From Mycoplasmatota bacterium (lineage in GTDB: Bacteria; Bacillota_I; Bacilli_A; RF39; UBA660): 6,906 bases of DNA. A program made the position numbers and the translations under genes. The notes under the pieces were generated by a model. That model was not told where the DNA came from. It worked only from the letters and a program-made list of their open reading frames with translations, and searched no databases. The stretch covers positions 1 through 6,906 of the forward strand of contig JAAZHK010000106.1 of the NCBI GenBank assembly GCA_012510745.1, read 5' to 3'. This document shows positions 6,835 through 6,906 of the stretch, one piece after another; the first letter of the stretch is position 1; each line of letters starts with the position of its first letter.

Positions 6835-6906
6835 AATTGTTCATGCAACACTTTTACGGTTCAATGTGAAAGTGATCAACCAAAACCCCCTGCAGGAGCC
6901 TGAGAC
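6824..6906 (+). ncRNA. 5' part of a putative structured RNA or long leader, cut by window end
   Basis: The 83 bases after the strong promoter have no convincing ORF and become markedly richer in G+C than the rest of the window (notably 6886-6906), as structured RNAs do in AT-rich genomes. A hairpin at 6849-6874 has arms CACTTTTACG and TGTGAAAGTG with loop GTTCAA: ten pairs including two G-U pairs that would be mismatches on the minus strand, which supports + strand RNA. A smaller stem TGTT/AACA lies at 6838-6850, and an unpaired CAACCAAAACCCCC run follows. It does not resemble the 5' end of 16S, 23S or 5S rRNA, tmRNA, RNase P RNA, a T-box or a riboswitch that I know. It may be a free RNA gene or the leader of the next gene. 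Confidence 0.45.

Noticed and set aside
6826..6903. A 25-codon ORF from an ATG at the predicted transcription start, which would be leaderless.
   Set aside because: It uses codons rare in this window (ACG, CCC, GCC), has no ribosome-binding site, ends at a TGA unlike the TAA stops of the other genes, and overlaps a 10-pair RNA hairpin that better explains the sequence.
6886..6906. CTGAGA near the window end recalls the thiamine pyrophosphate riboswitch core.
   Set aside because: The required preceding GGGGTGC-type strand and intervening stem are absent, and the GAACCTGAT partner would lie outside the window; six bases are not enough.

Overview
The window is a very AT-rich stretch (roughly a quarter G+C by eye) with all coding genes on the + strand, TAA stops throughout, AGA-dominated arginine codons and Trp encoded by TGG. 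With a single-chain pyruvate:ferredoxin oxidoreductase, this suggests an anaerobic, low-GC Gram-positive relative, probably an uncultured Bacilli/Mollicutes-type gut lineage using the standard bacterial code. The lineage is an inference from composition and gene content; no marker gene in the window fixes it.

Layout: (1) 1-180 is the 3' end of a polysaccharide (peptidoglycan) deacetylase-like gene. (2) 218-3664 is a full-length pyruvate:ferredoxin oxidoreductase (nifJ type) with all its iron-sulfur cysteines and thiamine pyrophosphate motifs. (3) 3645-4562 is an unrecognised 305-residue soluble protein that overlaps nifJ by 20 bases. Its start is preceded by a good Shine-Dalgarno that points at a two-codon ORF (ATG ATA TAA). 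(4) 4561-4585 is a perfect-palindrome intrinsic terminator ending this unit. (5) 4586-4779 is a structured intergenic region. On the minus strand it has a TTGACA/17 bp/TAACAT promoter, two hairpins, a C-rich linker and a third hairpin with a T-rich tail, which together look like a small RNA gene of about 100 nt. The recG promoter faces the other way. (6) 4780-6780 is a complete RecG helicase gene with its own extended -10 promoter and a very short leader. (7) 6781-6906 has no convincing protein gene. It holds a near-consensus promoter (TTGACT, 17 bp, TGC-TATTAT) followed by a relatively GC-rich transcript start with a 10-bp hairpin, cut by the window edge; it is probably the 5' end of a structured RNA or a long leader.

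How they work together: nifJ supplies acetyl-CoA and reduced ferredoxin/flavodoxin, and the overlapping gene is likely co-expressed with it by translational coupling. RecG (replication fork and recombination repair) is an independent unit. The least explained parts are the two putative RNA loci flanking recG. They share complementary GC-rich segments: the apical loop of the minus-strand RNA can pair with CCTGAGAC and CCCCCTG in the downstream + strand transcript. I recognise neither RNA as a known family, and no mobile element, CRISPR array, tRNA or rRNA is visible.
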